A DNA stretch of 26,008 nucleotides from CAZSTA01 sp964609495 [NCBI: uncultured bacterium] (GTDB lineage: Bacteria > CAZSTA01). Positions 23,496 to 26,008 of the stretch are shown in pieces. Position 1 is the stretch's first letter, and each line of letters starts with the position of its first letter. Under the pieces are notes generated by a model, which searched no databases, was not told the origin of the DNA, and was given only the letters and a program-made list of their open reading frames with translations. Position numbers and translations under genes: made by a program. The stretch is from positions 1 to 26,008 of the forward strand of contig CAZSTA010000029.1 of the NCBI GenBank assembly GCA_964609495.1. The letters run 5' to 3'.

Positions 23496-24470
23496 ATGGT
23501 AAGGATATATTTATTTAAAAGGGACGAAACCCTGGAGAAGGATATACCCATAGAGCAATTAGCTCAGGTACTCGAAGATGCCAAAAGAGAAGGACATATC
23601 CTCTGGATGGATATTGAAGCTCCTACAGAAGATGATTTTGGTATCTTAGCGGAGGTCTTCAAATTCCATCCCCTCTCGATCGAGGATTGCCACTATTACT
23701 CGGAGTTTCCCAAGATCGACGAGTTCCCAGATCACATCTTTGTTGTAATTCACGAGGTGGCTCAACTCACCAGTGAGGAGCGAATGATGACGGAATTAGA
23801 TATATTCTGTGGGAAGCATTTCATAGTGACAGTTCATATCTCTCCAGTAAAAGCGATCACTGCCTGTCAGGAAAAATATGAGCGGAATCCTCGCTTGATA
23901 CGACGATCTGCGGATTTTATCCTTCATGGTATCCTAGATGTGTTGATAGACAGCTACTTTCCCATTCTCGATTATTGGGATTACAGAATAGATCAAGTGG
24001 AGGATGATATCCTAGGGGAGGAAGGTGAGGATGTCTTAACAGAGATGATCTTAATCAAACGTAATATCTTGGCTCTAAGGAGAAGCCTCGCTCCTCAACG
24101 AGATGCGATCAACCGCCTAGCACGAAGGGAATTTGCCTTCATCTCTCCTCAAGCTTCCATCTACTTCCGAGATGTATCAGATCATATGATGCAGATCTAC
24201 AATGCGCTCGAGTCCTACCGTGATCTCATATCTAGCTTATTCGAGGTTCACACATCTATGATCTCCAACAAGATGAATTCGATTATGCAGAGGCTAACCA
24301 TCATCGCCACTATCTTTATGCCTTTAACCTTCATCGTCGGAGTCTATGGGATGAACTTCAGGTATATGCCAGAATTAAGATGGAAAGTGGGCTATCTTGT
24401 GGTGTGGATGGTGATGATAATCTTAGGCGTAGGGATGTATGTATATTTTAAGAGGAAAGATTGGATATGA
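23496..24470 (+). CDS. corA: CorA-family divalent cation transporter
   Basis: A 324 aa protein: a large N-terminal cytosolic domain (about 1-260) with a long helix, and two C-terminal membrane helices (about 264-285 and 298-318). The first helix ends in YGMNF, the selectivity motif of the CorA family, and the tail is basic (KRKDW). CorA pentamers carry Mg2+, Co2+ or Ni2+ across the cytoplasmic membrane. AGAGGA precedes ATG 23496 with good spacing. moeA follows after 15 bp, so the two are probably co-transcribed. Which ion is carried cannot be told from the sequence; the link with molybdenum cofactor genes is positional only. Confidence 0.92.
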   Translation: MVRIYLFKRDETLEKDIPIEQLAQVLEDAKREGHILWMDIEAPTEDDFGILAEVFKFHPLSIEDCHYYSEFPKIDEFPDHIFVVIHEVAQLTSEERMMTELDIFCGKHFIVTVHISPVKAITACQEKYERNPRLIRRSADFILHGILDVLIDSYFPILDYWDYRIDQVEDDILGEEGEDVLTEMILIKRNILALRRSLAPQRDAINRLARREFAFISPQASIYFRDVSDHMMQIYNALESYRDLISSLFEVHTSMISNKMNSIMQRLTIIATIFMPLTFIVGVYGMNFRYMPELRWKVGYLVVWMVMIILGVGMYVYFKRKDWI

Positions 24471-24485
24471 CTGGAGGCATAGTAA

Positions 24486-25691
24486 ATGCTTAAAGTTTCT
24501 CAAGCGCTAGAACTTATTCTAAACAGGACTAAAACTCTAGGTAAAGAAAGAGTGGAACTTCTCTCCTCCCTAGATAGAACGCTGGCTGAAGATATTTATT
24601 CCGATATCCGAATCCCTCCTTTTGATTTCTCATCCCTAGATGGTTACGTGGTCATATCCTCAGACGTAAAGGGAGCTTATCAGGAGTATCCTAAGACTTT
24701 AAGGGTGATAGGAGAGCTTCCCGCAGGCTCGATCTTCCCTCGGACACTTTCCTCCGGGCAGGCTATCAAAATTATGACCGGGGCTCCTATTCCAGAGGGT
24801 GCAGATGCAGTTGTAGGGGTGGAGAACACTGAAGCTGAAGGGGAGATGGTCAGAATCTTTGAAAAGGTAAGTCCTGGTAGTAATATCCATTATGCAGGGG
24901 AGAGCGTGGAGATCGGGGAGAAGGTCCTAGCAAAAGGAGATATTATAAGTGCCGCTGAGATCGGGATGTTAGCCTCCCTGGGACGAGGTGAGGTGGAGGT
25001 GATCAGAAGGCCCAAGGTGGCTGTGATCGCCACTGGTGATGAGCTAGTAGAGATAGATGAGGAGTTAGCAGATGGCAAGATCAGAGGGAGCAATAGCTAC
25101 TCTTTGACCGCTTTGCTCCTGAAGTATGGAGGGATACCTATCAGGTTAGGGATAGTCGGCGATGACAAGGATAAATTGCGAGAGAAGATAGAGGAACATC
25201 TCGATCAAGTCGATATGATAATAACCTCTGGTGGAGTCTCGATGGGCGAGTATGACATCGTTAAGGATGTCCTTAAAGAGATGGGAGAGATATTATATTG
25301 GGGCGTGGCAATGCGACCTGGCACCATGAACGCTTTTGGGATTATCGAAAATAAACTATTCTTTGGCTTGCCGGGTAATCCAGTCTCATCTATGATATCA
25401 TTCCTCCAATTCGTGCGGCCAGCGATAATGAAGATGTCTGACTTGCCCCCGCGACCTCTTCCTGAAGTTCAAGCAGTGTTGGAAGAGGAGCTACTCGTGA
25501 GAAAGGGATACAGATATTTCGTGAGAGTCCATCTGAGACAGAGGGGAAGTATATATCATGCTAGTCAGAAAGGTCCTCGAGGAACAGAAATACTTAAATC
25601 TATGGTTATGGCGGGCGGATTGCTCGTAGTTCCTGAAGATGTAGATTTCATCCCAGCTCATGAAATGGCTAGGATCCAGTTAATAAGGTGA
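24486..25691 (+). CDS. moeA: Molybdopterin molybdenumtransferase
   Basis: A 401 aa protein of normal MoeA length. Motifs: FDFSSLDGYVV (46-56), with Asp52 at the place of the catalytic Asp in the usual SAMDGYA; MTGAPIPEGADAV (97-109); VAVIATGDEL; SGGVSMGEYD (248-257); and GLPGNPVS (294-301). It inserts molybdate into adenylylated molybdopterin. The substitution of SLDGYVV for SAMDGYA keeps the Asp and is conservative. GGAGG before ATG 24486 is the ribosome binding site. With mobA upstream it indicates that the cell uses molybdenum (or tungsten) enzymes. No mogA, moaA or molybdate transporter is seen in this window. Confidence 0.94.
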   Translation: MLKVSQALELILNRTKTLGKERVELLSSLDRTLAEDIYSDIRIPPFDFSSLDGYVVISSDVKGAYQEYPKTLRVIGELPAGSIFPRTLSSGQAIKIMTGAPIPEGADAVVGVENTEAEGEMVRIFEKVSPGSNIHYAGESVEIGEKVLAKGDIISAAEIGMLASLGRGEVEVIRRPKVAVIATGDELVEIDEELADGKIRGSNSYSLTALLLKYGGIPIRLGIVGDDKDKLREKIEEHLDQVDMIITSGGVSMGEYDIVKDVLKEMGEILYWGVAMRPGTMNAFGIIENKLFFGLPGNPVSSMISFLQFVRPAIMKMSDLPPRPLPEVQAVLEEELLVRKGYRYFVRVHLRQRGSIYHASQKGPRGTEILKSMVMAGGLLVVPEDVDFIPAHEMARIQLIR

Positions 25692-25795
25692 TAACACAAT
25701 ATAAGTTCTTCTGAGAGACAGTTACAAGCTAGGAGATTCTGTTAACTACTCCCCATTTCTGCAAGGAGGCTTGTCCCTCATTTAAGGTTAAAAAA

Positions 25796-26008
25796 ATGAA
25801 AGGAGAATATACTGTATCAGCAGAAGAAAACAAGGCTATAGTCCGCCGTTTCATCGAGGAGGTCTTTAATAAGAGGAACCTAGACGTACTAGACGAGATT
25901 GTCGATCCCGATTATGTCTTCCACTTTCAAGATCCCACTATGAACCCTATACACGGCGTTGAGGAATTCAAACAATTCATGGCCGCGATACACACCGCCT
26001 TCCCCGAC
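25796..26008 (+). CDS. SnoaL-like NTF2-fold protein, 5' end only
   Basis: The first 71 codons of a gene that runs off the window. The peptide starts MKGEYTVSAEENKAIVRRF and continues with EEVFNKRNLDVLDEIVDPDY, VFHFQDP and IHGVEEFKQFMAAIHTAFPD. This is the typical opening of SnoaL-like or polyketide-cyclase-like proteins of the NTF2 fold, which include ester cyclases and many proteins of unknown function. ATG 25796 has only a weak AAGG site near it; a strong AAGGAGG at 25763-25769 is too far upstream for this start. Function cannot be stated. Confidence 0.75.
   Translation, partial: MKGEYTVSAEENKAIVRRFIEEVFNKRNLDVLDEIVDPDYVFHFQDPTMNPIHGVEEFKQFMAAIHTAFPD

Noticed and set aside
1-26008. CRISPR array, tRNA, rRNA, insertion sequence or phage integrase
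   Set aside because: No regularly spaced repeats, cloverleaf sequences, transposase or integrase motifs were found when reading through both strands.

Overview
This 26 kb window comes from the chromosome of an uncultured-looking bacterium. All 22 genes I can support, including the partial ones at both ends, lie on the + strand. Several lines point to Bacteria: lipobox signal peptides, two TTG(A/T)C(A/T)-17-TAAAAT promoters of sigma-70 type, and extended Shine-Dalgarno sites of the AGGTGAT type. Arginine is mostly AGA/AGG and isoleucine often ATA, which is common in thermophiles and several candidate phyla. A P-loop/Gls24 fusion has a Firmicutes-like flavour. I cannot place the phylum from this sequence alone.

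Region 1 (1-5015) is a run of surface lipoproteins. Three are tandem paralogues, the first seen only as its 3' end. They have a lipidated Cys, a Gly-rich linker, an unrecognised N-terminal domain, one PKD domain and an unrecognised C-terminal domain. A fourth, unrelated lipoprotein carries two lectin-like modules.

Region 2 (5005-16107) is a glycan operon with very short gaps or overlaps. It holds a polyprenyl-phosphate sugar synthase-like GT2, a PMT/ArnT-like GT-C membrane enzyme, a UDP-glucuronate/glucose 4-epimerase-like SDR, a second membrane-anchored GT2, a GT4 and, at the far end, a hexapeptide-repeat acyltransferase. Embedded between the GT4 and the acyltransferase is a fused restriction-modification enzyme (nuclease + N6-adenine methyltransferase + target recognition domain). 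It is followed by a tandemly duplicated, diverged copy that has lost the nuclease. That copy has acquired the Shine-Dalgarno site, TTG start and first seven codons of the acyltransferase. This is the most unusual structure in the window.

Region 3 (16108-19560) starts with its own promoter and a leader hairpin. It encodes a P-loop/Gls24 fusion protein, nucleoside diphosphate kinase, a metallo-beta-lactamase-fold hydrolase and an NAD(P)-dependent malic enzyme.

Region 4 (19561-20036) is a 476 bp gene-free stretch with a perfect 13-3-13 inverted repeat, a strongly pyrimidine-rich tract and a near-consensus promoter.

Region 5 (20037-26008) has a two-gene ABC exporter, mobA, a lone beta-class DNA methyltransferase, corA, moeA and the start of a SnoaL-like gene. 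mobA and moeA make this a molybdenum-cofactor neighbourhood, interrupted by the methyltransferase and corA. I see no tRNA, rRNA, CRISPR array, insertion sequence or transposase.
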